Origin: Paracholeplasma manati
GTDB taxonomy: Bacteria; Bacillota_I; Bacilli_A; Acholeplasmatales; UBA5453
Assembly (NCBI RefSeq): GCF_025742995.1
Contig: NZ_JAOVQM010000004.1
Coordinates: 1-64,000, forward strand
Reading direction: 5' to 3'
DNA: 64,000 nucleotides
Every line of letters begins with the position of its first letter. Positions within the stretch are counted from its first letter, which is position 1. The notes beneath the pieces were generated by a model. It had not been told where the DNA came from, did no database searches, and worked only from the letters and a program-made list of their open reading frames with translations. Position numbers and translations under genes: made by a program. This document shows positions 54,249-63,055 of this stretch, piece by piece.

Positions 54249-54836
54249 TTATTTTAATAAGAATGAATCGAATGTATCGTCTTCAGTAGGTTTTTGTTCC
54301 TCAACTGCTTCAGCAATCACATTGCCACCACTGACTTCAAGATAGAATTCTGCTTGTGCTGCATTGATATATGGAATAACCCAAATAAATGCGATACCAA
54401 ATGTGATTAATCCAAGCAACACCCAACCAATGAAGGATAAACCAAGAATGAATAAATCCATTTTGTGGCCTTTCATCATTTCTTGAGATTCATCTAGTGC
54501 TTCAGTGATGCTAATGGTTGGATTATCTGCCAAAATATACGGAGCCATGGCATAGGCAAATGCTTTAATGATCCCTGGAATGATGAAGAGTAACATCCAT
54601 AAAAAAATGAGCAACCCGGTCAATAAACTTAACAAGATACTGCTGAGAAAGCTTTCTTTATAACCATCAAATAAAACTTCAACATCTGGACTGAGTTGTT
54701 TGGAAAACTCGATAAAATACTTATTAAGCCCGATGGCTAAAGGTGCGGTAATAATCGTACTCAATAAACTGGCTGTAGGCATATTTCGGAAAATTGCAGA
54801 TAACACCCCTGTTATGACCATGTAAATCAATGACAC
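54249..54836 (-). CDS. DUF975 membrane protein with disrupted start
   Basis: A membrane protein of the DUF975 family with about five spans and a tail EEQKPTEDDTFDSFLLK. The only conventional in-frame start is GTG at 54836, giving 195 residues, but it has no good ribosome site and cuts the family N-terminus. Reading on upstream, 24 more codons encode LRQAAWGKLSGNWGGPIAV, which is the normal DUF975 opening, back to a CTT codon at 54908-54906. A perfect AGGAGG (54921-54916) lies exactly 7 bases before that CTT, and an in-frame TAA precedes it. The start codon therefore seems to have been lost or changed. Confidence 0.65.
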   Translation of the reverse strand: MSLIYMVITGVLSAIFRNMPTASLLSTIITAPLAIGLNKYFIEFSKQLSPDVEVLFDGYKESFLSSILLSLLTGLLIFLWMLLFIIPGIIKAFAYAMAPYILADNPTISITEALDESQEMMKGHKMDLFILGLSFIGWVLLGLITFGIAFIWVIPYINAAQAEFYLEVSGGNVIAEAVEEQKPTEDDTFDSFLLK

Positions 54837-54950
54837 CGCAATTGGACCACCCCAGTTGCCTGAAAGCTTACCCCAAGCGGCTTGTCTTAAATCACTACTA
54901 TTCTTAAGTTAACGTCCTCCTAAAATTAATTGTAACATAAAACATATGAA

Positions 54951-54980
54951 AAAAACACACTGAATTTAGTGTGTTTTTAA
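54951..54980 (-). terminator. Terminator of sodA
   Basis: AAAAACACACT (54951-54961) pairs with AGTGTGTTTTT (54968-54978), T-run on the minus strand. Confidence 0.85.
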
Positions 54981-54997
54981 ATGGGACTAAATGAATA

Positions 54998-55594
54998 TTA
55001 TTTTTGGAATTTCGCTTCAACAACATCCCAGTTAATGACTGAGAAGAATGCTGCAACATAATCAGGACGTCTGTTTTGGTAGTTTAGGTAATATGCATGT
55101 TCCCAAACGTCTAGTCCAAGAATTGGTGTACCTTCTGCAAGCGGTGTATCTTGGTTAGGTGTAGAAGTGACTACTAAGCCTTTAGGTGTCTTAACAAGCC
55201 ATGCCCAACCAGAACCGAAACGGGTCTTCGCAGCGTTACCAAACGCTTCTTTGAATGCGTCAAATGAACCAAATGCTTTGTTGATTTCTTCTAACAAGGC
55301 ACCTTTTGGCGCTTTAGATCCACCTGGGGTTAATACTTCCCAGAATAAGCTGTGGTTGAAATGTCCGCCAGCGTTATTTCTAAATGCCATACGGATATCT
55401 TCAGGTACTAAATTGAGGTCCTTCAATAATGCCTCAAGTGGTAAATTTAATTCAGGGTGTTTTTCCAACGCTGCATTCGCGTTAGTCACATACGCATTGT
55501 GGTGTTTGGAATAATGGATTTCCATTGTTCTTGCATCAATTGCAGGTTCTAATGCATCATAAGCATAACCTAATTTTGGTAATTCAAATTTCAT
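54998..55594 (-). CDS. sodA: Superoxide dismutase, Mn type
   Basis: A 198-residue Fe/Mn-family enzyme. Metal ligands are H27, the His of NHSLFW, and the Asp and His of LDVWEHAYY. The NNAGGHFNH string and NQDTPL, which supplies the second-shell Gln from the C-terminal domain, are the signature of Mn rather than Fe enzymes. AGGAGG precedes the ATG. Single-gene unit with promoter and terminator. Confidence 0.96.
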   Translation of the reverse strand: MKFELPKLGYAYDALEPAIDARTMEIHYSKHHNAYVTNANAALEKHPELNLPLEALLKDLNLVPEDIRMAFRNNAGGHFNHSLFWEVLTPGGSKAPKGALLEEINKAFGSFDAFKEAFGNAAKTRFGSGWAWLVKTPKGLVVTSTPNQDTPLAEGTPILGLDVWEHAYYLNYQNRRPDYVAAFFSVINWDVVEAKFQK

Positions 55595-55621
55595 AGTGAT
55601 AAATCCTCCTTCAACACCTCT

Positions 55622-55650
55622 ATTTTACTCCAAAATCTTATTTAAAACAA
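55622..55650 (-). promoter_or_regulatory. sodA promoter
   Basis: On the minus strand: TTGTTT (55645-55650), 17 bases, TAAAAT (55622-55627). Confidence 0.5.
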
Positions 55651-55681
55651 ACCAAATGCTTATTTATAAAACCATGATTAT

Positions 55682-55709
55682 TTGAAAATTCATTGCATTG
55701 TGCTATAAT
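55682..55709 (+). promoter_or_regulatory. ktrB promoter
   Basis: TTGAAA (55682-55687), 16 bases, TATAAT (55704-55709) with TGc extension. Confidence 0.65.
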
Positions 55710-55734
55710 AAGCCATGGCAAGTAGGTGCTTTAT

Positions 55735-57117
55735 ATGTCATTATCCAAACGCATTAGACGATTTTTCTTCATTACACCCGCACGAACTATATTTACCATA
55801 TACCTAATAACCATCTTAGTCGGTGGCTTTTTGTTGTGGTTACCGATTTCACAAAATCTTGGGGTTGAATTATCGTTCATCGATGCCTTATTCATTTCAC
55901 TATCTCAAATTTCTTCAACAGGGTTATCACCAGTCTCACAACGAGACACCTTCAACACACTGGGTGGAATCATCTCTATTTTTATCCTTGAAATTGGTGC
56001 TGTTGGTATCATGATGTTGGTCGCGTCATATTGGGTCATCATCGGTAAAAAAATATCCTTAAAAGAACGCAATCTGATCGCTTCTGAACAAAATCAATTT
56101 ACGGTCAAAGGGATCATTCGGTTGATCACCAACGCGATGATTGCTGTTGGTGTGATTCAAATACTATACATCATCATCATGACCATTTATATTTACACAG
56201 TTCAACCTTTCCAAGCATCATTTGGTGAAGCGTTGTTCCAATCGGTGTATCTCGCTGCAGCCGGGTTTGCCAATGCGGGATTTGATTTCCTGCCAGGCAA
56301 TCAAAGCTTTATGGTATTTAATGGCTATTACTTACCTCAAATTCTAACCATGATCATCATCTTTATTGGCGGTGTTGGCTTTTGGCCATTGGCAGAAGTC
56401 GTCTTATTTATCAAAAATAAGCTCCATAAAAAACCATATAAAATGTCATTCATTTCTAAAATGTTGATTGTCAGCCACTTTGTACTCTGGATGTTGTCAG
56501 CACTCATTTATTTCGTGATGGAGTATGAACACTCCATGAAAGGCAATCCACCATTAGATATATTAATGAATGTCTTATTCATGACCAATAATGCGAGAAG
56601 TGCTGGTTTCTATAATACACCAGTCACCAACTGGGCAGAAGCCACTCGATTGTTTTTCTCGATGCTCATGTTCATTGGTGCCGCACCGAATTCATCGGGT
56701 GGTGGGATTCGTATGACCACATTCTTCTTATTAACTTCTGGTTTAATTTCCTTTGGTAGACACCGTAAACAAGTGTTCTTTGCTGGCAAGGCGATTAAAG
56801 ACCAAGCGGTTAAAAAAGCTTATATGGTATTTGCGCTCGCCATCATCTTAGTGATGTTATCCACGATGTTTATCTCGATTGTAGAACCCAACCGTTGGAC
56901 CATCATGGAGATTGGTTTTGAGGTCGCTTCAGCCTTCGGGACTGTTGGGTTATCGCTTGGATTGATTCCTTACATTGGTGTGTATTCTAAATTGATTATC
57001 ATGCTCAATATGTTCGTGGGTCGTATCGGGATTTTAACCGCGATTGCGATGTTAGAAAATAAAAAGGAGACAACCAATGTTGTCACCTATGTTGAAATGG
57101 ATATGCTGGTCGGCTAA
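55735..57117 (+). CDS. ktrB: Ktr/Trk-type potassium uptake membrane subunit
   Basis: A 460-residue cation channel-like transporter with four pore repeats. Filter segments are SSTGLSP (first), AAAGFANAGFD (second), NNARSAGFYNT (third) and ASAFGTVGLSLG (fourth), each with the conserved Gly. Size and sequence fit KtrB. The regulatory KtrA (RCK) subunit is not in the window. The ATG at 55735 follows AGGTG. Its stop overlaps the stop of convergent rqcH. Confidence 0.92.
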   Translation: MSLSKRIRRFFFITPARTIFTIYLITILVGGFLLWLPISQNLGVELSFIDALFISLSQISSTGLSPVSQRDTFNTLGGIISIFILEIGAVGIMMLVASYWVIIGKKISLKERNLIASEQNQFTVKGIIRLITNAMIAVGVIQILYIIIMTIYIYTVQPFQASFGEALFQSVYLAAAGFANAGFDFLPGNQSFMVFNGYYLPQILTMIIIFIGGVGFWPLAEVVLFIKNKLHKKPYKMSFISKMLIVSHFVLWMLSALIYFVMEYEHSMKGNPPLDILMNVLFMTNNARSAGFYNTPVTNWAEATRLFFSMLMFIGAAPNSSGGGIRMTTFFLLTSGLISFGRHRKQVFFAGKAIKDQAVKKAYMVFALAIILVMLSTMFISIVEPNRWTIMEIGFEVASAFGTVGLSLGLIPYIGVYSKLIIMLNMFVGRIGILTAIAMLENKKETTNVVTYVEMDMLVG

Positions 57118-58655
57118 AGCGACTTCAGTTTTGTTTCATCAATATCGATATAAATGGTCTTTTGTTGGGTATACGTTACATTGTATCCAGGAAGGCCTTT
57201 TATTTTTTTGATGAATTTGATTTTGGTATAATCGACAGGAATCGATGATGATTGACGTTGTGGGCTATAATATGCCGCTAACATGGCACACAATCGAAGG
57301 GATGTTTCATGGAAAGCACCACGCAATAAGACGTGTGCACCTGGACCGTGTTGAACGTGAAACCAAAGATCGGTAGGTAACGCAAATACATTGGTTAAAT
57401 AATTATTCTGTTCAGCGGTTTTTCCAATATATATTTCAAAATCTGCCATTTTATACGATAAAAATGTTGGTTTGGTGGGTTTCTTTTTTGGGTTGATTTT
57501 GAGTTTAATCAAACCAACTTCGCCCAGTTCTTTCTTAATATCATCTAAATCATGTGAAGAAAGGAGGGGTAATTCTAACAATAAGTTTTGATAGTATTGG
57601 TGGAAGTCTTTGGTTATTTTGATTTGTGTTTCGATGGGCTGAATGGCCTTTTTGGCCTTATGATATTTCAAATAAAGCGATTGAGCATTTTCATTCAATG
57701 TTTTTTGACTGTCTAAATGAATATCCCCCAATTGGCTGAGTTTTGAACTCAAATCAGCACCAGACTGATAAATACCATCGGCTTGAATCTTATATTGTTC
57801 ATAACCCAAATTAGCATTTAAATCCGCGAATAAATGACTGAGTTTTAAATCCAATCGCTTTAGTTCTTTATCAATGAGTTTTTCAAGATCACTGTATTTG
57901 GGTGTATCGCTTTGATAAAAAGCTTCCATCAACTTAGATAAACTATCGAATCTTAGATGGGGTTTGGATGGGTCTGGATTGAATGGATAAATTTGTTTTT
58001 TAGGTTCAAGTACTAAGGTTGGATTGACAGGTATATCTAAAGGGTTTTGACGATGTTCAATCACATAGGTTGCTGTATCTAAAGCGAACCCAATGTATGT
58101 ATTCATGAATTGTTTTGGGCTTTCAATTTGATACATCAAAGGCACATCTTCCATGGTGAACAACTTTTTATCGGATGGAAAAAAAGAAAACTCGCTCTTA
58201 TTTAAAATGCTGCGTTTATCGATTGAAAACTGTTTATAGTATGCCTCAACAACCAGATGATTCTCGAGTAAAATCAGGTTTGTCGTACGGCCCATGGTCT
58301 CATAGACAAGCTGATAATGCTGATAGCCGAATATCGCATCCAACTTTTGGAAATCAAACACCATTACACGGTCCATCAAATGTTGTGATATTCGCGTGAT
58401 TTCGGCATTTTCCAAATATCTTTTCAACGCATTCAGCAGGTTTGAAGATTCATCACCATAAGGTGCATTGTCGGATAATCTAACGTGACTTTTATTGGGG
58501 TTTAGTTCAAAAATAACGTAGTGTTCGCCTTTTTGATAATAGCTCAAAACAAACGTATCTTTTGACGTCTGTCTGACTTTTTTGATGCGTACCCCGAGAA
58601 GGGCTTGATTGAGTTCTTTGGTTAAATGGTACATGAAATACCCATCTAGTGGCAT
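57114..58655 (-). CDS. rqcH: Ribosome quality-control factor RqcH (NEMF/Rqc2 homologue)
   Basis: A 513-residue protein of the fibronectin-binding-A/NFACT family. RqcH binds stalled 50S subunits and adds alanine tails. The NFACT-N domain has D95-R96 in QHLMDRVMVF, the pair equivalent to Asp97-Arg98 needed for tailing in Bacillus. A coiled-coil middle domain (about 270-370) and the NFACT-R domain with DLWFHVQHGPGAHVLLR follow. In Bacillus it also lies close to gmk-rpoZ. GGGGTGATT precedes the ATG. Confidence 0.93.
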   Translation of the reverse strand: MPLDGYFMYHLTKELNQALLGVRIKKVRQTSKDTFVLSYYQKGEHYVIFELNPNKSHVRLSDNAPYGDESSNLLNALKRYLENAEITRISQHLMDRVMVFDFQKLDAIFGYQHYQLVYETMGRTTNLILLENHLVVEAYYKQFSIDKRSILNKSEFSFFPSDKKLFTMEDVPLMYQIESPKQFMNTYIGFALDTATYVIEHRQNPLDIPVNPTLVLEPKKQIYPFNPDPSKPHLRFDSLSKLMEAFYQSDTPKYSDLEKLIDKELKRLDLKLSHLFADLNANLGYEQYKIQADGIYQSGADLSSKLSQLGDIHLDSQKTLNENAQSLYLKYHKAKKAIQPIETQIKITKDFHQYYQNLLLELPLLSSHDLDDIKKELGEVGLIKLKINPKKKPTKPTFLSYKMADFEIYIGKTAEQNNYLTNVFALPTDLWFHVQHGPGAHVLLRGAFHETSLRLCAMLAAYYSPQRQSSSIPVDYTKIKFIKKIKGLPGYNVTYTQQKTIYIDIDETKLKSL

Positions 58656-58741
58656 ACAATCACCCCTTGTTAGTATAACACAGTTAAATTTTTTTATTCC
58701 CCCTAATGTAAACGTATACTTCGGAAATTGCGTGTAATGGC

Positions 58742-58770
58742 TTTACTATTATGAAATAATCGGTTATAAT
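58742..58770 (+). promoter_or_regulatory. gmk promoter
   Basis: TTTACT (58742-58747), 17 bases, TATAAT (58765-58770), 39 bases before the GTG start. Confidence 0.5.
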
Positions 58771-58808
58771 TTATAAAAGTCAGTGTAAATGAGAAAGGGG
58801 TAGATACT

Positions 58809-59429
58809 GTGAAGTTAAACGATCGTGGTTTACTAATCGTCATCTCCGGTCCATCTGGTGTCGGTAAGGGTACAGTACGCAAAGCCCTCTTTGAAATGAA
58901 AAATCATGACCTCATTTACTCCGTTTCGATGACGACCAGACCACCTCGTCCAGGTGAGGTGGATGGGGTAGATTACTACTTTGTCACGAAGGAAGAATTC
59001 TTAAAACGCATCTCTGAAGGTAAGTTTTTAGAATGGGCTGAATTTGTTGGAAACTATTATGGCACCCCACTCGATAAAGTGGAAGAACAACTCGATTTGG
59101 GTAAAGAAGTTGTCCTTGAAATCGAAGTTGAAGGGGCTCTACAAGTGAGACAAAAAGCCAAAGATGCTGTCTTTATTTTCATTGTACCGCCAGGTAAAAA
59201 AGCGCTTTATGACCGTTTAATTAAACGGGGTACCGATTCACCAGAAATGATTAAAAAACGCATGGAAAAAGCAGATCGTGAATTCATCCTTGCACACAAA
59301 TATGACTACATCGTTGTGAATGATGATGTCAATAACGCTGCGGATCGAATCATGGCGATCATCCGTGCTGAACATGCGAGAACAGAACGCACCATTCATG
59401 CTTATATGAAAATGCTCAAGGAGGACTAA
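58809..59429 (+). CDS. gmk: Guanylate kinase
   Basis: Phosphorylates GMP to GDP; 206 residues. P-loop GPSGVGKGT at 14-22; SMTTRPPRPGEVDGVDYYFV is the GMP-binding region; WAEFVGNYYGTP follows. The start is GTG at 58809, with AAAGGGG upstream. First gene of gmk-rpoZ-uvrC. Confidence 0.97.
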   Translation: MKLNDRGLLIVISGPSGVGKGTVRKALFEMKNHDLIYSVSMTTRPPRPGEVDGVDYYFVTKEEFLKRISEGKFLEWAEFVGNYYGTPLDKVEEQLDLGKEVVLEIEVEGALQVRQKAKDAVFIFIVPPGKKALYDRLIKRGTDSPEMIKKRMEKADREFILAHKYDYIVVNDDVNNAADRIMAIIRAEHARTERTIHAYMKMLKED

Positions 59430-59433
59430 ACGT

Positions 59434-59667
59434 ATGATAGAACACAAAAATGGGATGAGATATCCTTCGATTGACGCCTTACTAGAAAAGGTGGACTCCA
59501 AATACAAATTGGCTTATATTTCAGCCAAAAGAGCGAAATCCATTCAAGAAGATAACGACCATTCATCGATTGATAAGCCGTTATGCAAGAAACCAGTTGG
59601 GATTGCGCTAGAAGAAATTTTACAAGACAAAATCCAAGTAGAATTCGTAGACAAAGTAGCCGAGTAA
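59434..59667 (+). CDS. rpoZ: RNA polymerase omega subunit
   Basis: A 77-residue subunit that assists RNA polymerase assembly. MRYPSIDALLEKVDSKYKLAYISAKRAK is the family core; KKPVGIALEEIL follows. Four bases after gmk, with AAGGAGG as ribosome site inside the end of gmk. A terminator overlaps its stop codon. Confidence 0.95.
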   Translation: MIEHKNGMRYPSIDALLEKVDSKYKLAYISAKRAKSIQEDNDHSSIDKPLCKKPVGIALEEILQDKIQVEFVDKVAE

Positions 59668-59687
59668 TGGCTACTTTTCTTTTTTTA
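59653..59687 (+). terminator. Terminator overlapping the rpoZ stop
   Basis: AAAGTAGCC (59653-59661) pairs with GGCTACTTT (59669-59677), then T-run. The TAA is in the loop. Confidence 0.85.
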
Positions 59688-59714
59688 TGTTAAAATATGT
59701 CCGAGGTGTTTAGT

Positions 59715-61490
59715 TTGGATTTAATCAAAGAAAAGCTCAAAACACTCCCGGAATCACCGGGTTGTTATATGATGCTGAATGCGAAAAACGAAATCATCTA
59801 TGTCGGTAAAGCCAAAAACCTGAAAAATCGCGTCAGAAGCTATTTTACCGGTTCTCATAACTTAAAAACAACAAAACTCGTCAGCGAGATTGTTGATTTT
59901 AATTATGTCCAAACCAATACCGAACGCGAATCATTGATTTTAGAGCTCCATTTAATCAAAGAAAATTTACCAAGATATAACATCAAACTGGTCGATGACG
60001 CGACTTATCCATTCATCACAATCACCGATGAAAAAGACCCTCGTTTGATTGTTGAACGTGAATCCACCAGACATTTAGGCAAGCGCTTTGGTCCGTATCC
60101 GAATGTCTATAAGGCTAGAGATACCGTCAAATTACTGAATAAAATATACCCCTTACGCAAATGTGATAAAATGCCCAAAAAGGCATGTTTATATTATCAT
60201 TTGAATCAATGCTTAGCCCCATGTATCCAAAAAGAACCGATTGACTATAAACCCATCATCCAAGAAATAACCGCTTTCTTAAAGGGCGATACCAAAAAGG
60301 TGGTTCAAGACCTGAAGACAGAAATGTATAAAGCGTCTGATGCAATGCAGTATGAACAAGCCTTAGAATACAAAGAAATGATCGATTCGATTGAGTTTAC
60401 GACTGAAAAGCAACTGATCAGTTTAAACGATTTCCAAGACCGTGACTTTATTGCTTACCATGGCGATCATGAAGATGTTTCAATTCAGATATTGAAAATG
60501 CGTGCGGGCAAAATCATCGATGTTAAGTCGGAAATTTTCGGTTATGTCGGTGCCATTCAAGACGCTGTCAATGAGTATGTTTTACAAACCTATGAAGATA
60601 AAACCAAATGGCCAGATGAACTCTTGTTTTCCGATTTATTCTTATTAGCCGACATCGAAATGATGTTTGGGAAAAAAGGATCCATCCCGAAAATTGGAGA
60701 TAAAAAGAAATTGGTCGACATGGCGTTTAAAAACGCGAAATATGATTTTGAAAATTACCGCTATCTAAACCGTATCGAATCTGAAAAAACCAAAGAAGCC
60801 GAAGACGCGTTTAAAGCACTGATTGGTTTAGAAAACATCGAACGTGTCGAAATCTTTGATAATGCTCACTTATTTGGTGACGCTAGTGTATCCGCGATGG
60901 TTGTGTTTAAAGCCGGTAAGCCATCGAAGTCGGATTATCGTAAATACCATATCAAACAAGCAGCGAAAATGGATGACTATGGCGCGATGCGCGAAGTCAT
61001 CTATCGCCGTTACCAAAAAGCATTGATGGAAAACACCCCATTACCTGACCTCATCATCATCGATGGTGGGAAGGGACAAGTCTCGGTTGCGAAAGATGTC
61101 ACAGAATCGCTGGGTTTAACCATTCCGATGATTGGTTTGAAAAAGAATGATAAGCATCAATTAGAAGCGATTGTGTATCAAAATGACGTATTTCCACTCG
61201 ATAAATCGAGTTACTTATATACCTATTTAGGTAAAATGAGCAACGAAGTTCATCGTTTCGCCATCTCTTTTCACAAACAAACACGCGCCAAAGCATTGAT
61301 TCGAAGCCAACTCGATGGTATCATAGGAATTGGTGAAAAGCGTAAAACGAAATTATTAGAAACCTTTGTTACCATCGACGCGATGAAACAAGGCGATCTT
61401 GAAACCTATCAAAGTATCGGCATCAATGAAACCTTGCGTGAGCGAATTATCACCCACTTAACGCTATTAGAAAAGAAGGAAACTGAATGA
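59715..61490 (+). CDS. uvrC: Excinuclease ABC subunit C
   Basis: Makes both incisions in nucleotide excision repair. The N-terminal GIY-YIG domain is at about 10-90 (PGCYMMLNAKNEIIYVGKAKNL), a UVR motif lies near 195-225, and the RNase H-like domain (EIFDNAHLFGDASVSAMVVF) and a C-terminal HhH follow. GIGIGEKRKTKLL fits the HhH. The likely start is TTG at 59715, with GAGGTG six bases upstream; an ATG at 59697 (597 residues) lies ahead of that site. It overlaps the next gene by ATGA. Confidence 0.96.
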   Translation: MDLIKEKLKTLPESPGCYMMLNAKNEIIYVGKAKNLKNRVRSYFTGSHNLKTTKLVSEIVDFNYVQTNTERESLILELHLIKENLPRYNIKLVDDATYPFITITDEKDPRLIVERESTRHLGKRFGPYPNVYKARDTVKLLNKIYPLRKCDKMPKKACLYYHLNQCLAPCIQKEPIDYKPIIQEITAFLKGDTKKVVQDLKTEMYKASDAMQYEQALEYKEMIDSIEFTTEKQLISLNDFQDRDFIAYHGDHEDVSIQILKMRAGKIIDVKSEIFGYVGAIQDAVNEYVLQTYEDKTKWPDELLFSDLFLLADIEMMFGKKGSIPKIGDKKKLVDMAFKNAKYDFENYRYLNRIESEKTKEAEDAFKALIGLENIERVEIFDNAHLFGDASVSAMVVFKAGKPSKSDYRKYHIKQAAKMDDYGAMREVIYRRYQKALMENTPLPDLIIIDGGKGQVSVAKDVTESLGLTIPMIGLKKNDKHQLEAIVYQNDVFPLDKSSYLYTYLGKMSNEVHRFAISFHKQTRAKALIRSQLDGIIGIGEKRKTKLLETFVTIDAMKQGDLETYQSIGINETLRERIITHLTLLEKKETE

Positions 61491-62326
61491 AACGAGTCAT
61501 TCATCAAATCAACGAAGACCACCACTACTTTACCTGTATCGTCGATGGTAAAGAAGAAGCCTATTATTTAACCAAAGCCCAAGCCAAAAAGTTCTTTGAT
61601 TATTTAGACCGTGGCTATATAGTCGATTTTGAATTATACAACAAAAGAAAAATCATTTTCGGTCGTTATGCTTGGCAAGTCGCGTATTTTTCCGCGATTG
61701 AACGCCCCGCTTACCGAACCAACAAAATGCTCTATGATTTATCCAACATCAGACATCAAATGAAATCCATTTTACAAGGGTTTGGTTATTTGTTGTTTTT
61801 AGATTTAGAAATGACGATGCCACCCTATTATAAAGGCCCATTTGAAGCTGAAATCATTCAGGCTGGCTACATTTTAAGAAGCCCTGCGGGTGAAGTTGTT
61901 CAACAAGGGTCGATGTACATTAAACCAACCAAATATAAGAAGATTTCACCCAGAACTGAAAAGTTTTTGAAACTGGACCAATCCTATTATGATTTAGCCA
62001 TCGATTACCATATCTTTTATGACCAATTACGTGATATGATAAGCATGTATGATCCAAAAATCATCGTTTGGGGTAAGAATGACATGCTCGCTTTAAAAGC
62101 GTCTTATGTCATTAACGAAGTAGAACCTCTGGCTGACATGAATGCGTTTGTGAACCTATTACAGATTCATAAAACCTATTACAATCTCTCCGACGATTTA
62201 GGGTTATTTAAAGCCTATGAAATCTATTATCACGACACGTATCACCAATCCCATGATGCTTTGGATGATGCGAAAGTGACTTTAATGGTGTATGAAGCTT
62301 TACTCAAAGAAATGAAGGGGGCTTAA
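61487..62326 (+). CDS. DEDDh-family 3'-5' exonuclease
   Basis: A 279-residue protein. The C-terminal 180 residues form an exonuclease domain with D106 and E108 (LFLDLEMT), a middle Asp in the IIVWGKNDM region, and H256-D261 in SHDALDDA, the DEDDh set of the ERI/KapD-like group. The first 100 residues are an unrecognised domain (KRVIHQINEDHHYFTC). RNA or DNA specificity is unknown. Overlaps uvrC by ATGA and is two bases from the next gene. Confidence 0.85.
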   Translation: MKRVIHQINEDHHYFTCIVDGKEEAYYLTKAQAKKFFDYLDRGYIVDFELYNKRKIIFGRYAWQVAYFSAIERPAYRTNKMLYDLSNIRHQMKSILQGFGYLLFLDLEMTMPPYYKGPFEAEIIQAGYILRSPAGEVVQQGSMYIKPTKYKKISPRTEKFLKLDQSYYDLAIDYHIFYDQLRDMISMYDPKIIVWGKNDMLALKASYVINEVEPLADMNAFVNLLQIHKTYYNLSDDLGLFKAYEIYYHDTYHQSHDALDDAKVTLMVYEALLKEMKGA

Positions 62327-62328
62327 CC

Positions 62329-63033
62329 ATGAACTTTTACAACAATTTCGCCATGTATTATGACAAGATATTTCCAAGAAACCCTAAAGTGATTCAATTT
62401 ATGGATCGTACTTTTAAACAAGGCCATATCTTAGATGTCGCTTGTGGTACAGGGGAATACTCTGTTTCGCTCGCGCATTTAAACTATCAAGTGACAGGGC
62501 TCGATTTGTCCGATCAAATGATTGAATATGCGAAAGCGAAAGCGGTAAAAGAAAATGTCGATGTCCATTTCCGTGTTCAAAACATGTTGGACTTACAAGA
62601 TCAATCACTTTATGAAGGTATCATCTGCATCGGTAACTCACTGGTCCATTTAGATAGTGAATCCGAGATCAAGCAAGCGATTGCGAATATATATCAAGCA
62701 TTAAAACCCCATGGTTCTGTGATCATTCAAGTCATCAATTACGATCTAATCTTAGAAAAGAAGTTGCCTGGATTATCCACCGTAACCAATCAAGAATACT
62801 CATTTTATCGAAACTATGAATTTGACGGTAGTAAGATTCATTTTAAAACCCGCTTAACCGATGGACTTAGGGTATTTGTCGATGAAACCTTATTGTTCCC
62901 ATTAAAACACCAAACACTGATTGATTTACTTACCAATGCAGGGTTTAGAGACCTTAAAACCGTTGGTGGGTTCTCCCATGAATCATTCGATTTAAAACAA
63001 GACATCACGTATGTCGTTACAGCGAAAAAATAA
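62329..63033 (+). CDS. Class I SAM-dependent methyltransferase
   Basis: A 234-residue methyltransferase. Motif I is ILDVACGTGEYSVSLA (about 36-50), followed by VTGLDLSDQMIEYAK (motif II). A DUF-like C-terminal beta region follows. Similar small-molecule or tRNA methyltransferases are common; the substrate is unknown. Last gene of the gmk operon, with a bidirectional terminator after it. Confidence 0.8.
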   Translation: MNFYNNFAMYYDKIFPRNPKVIQFMDRTFKQGHILDVACGTGEYSVSLAHLNYQVTGLDLSDQMIEYAKAKAVKENVDVHFRVQNMLDLQDQSLYEGIICIGNSLVHLDSESEIKQAIANIYQALKPHGSVIIQVINYDLILEKKLPGLSTVTNQEYSFYRNYEFDGSKIHFKTRLTDGLRVFVDETLLFPLKHQTLIDLLTNAGFRDLKTVGGFSHESFDLKQDITYVVTAKK

Positions 63034-63055
63034 AAGGGCCAAAGCCCTTTTTTTC
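63033..63055. terminator. Bidirectional terminator before RNase J
   Basis: AAAGGGC (63033-63039) pairs with GCCCTTT (63044-63050) around CAAA, with A- and T-runs on both sides. Confidence 0.8.
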
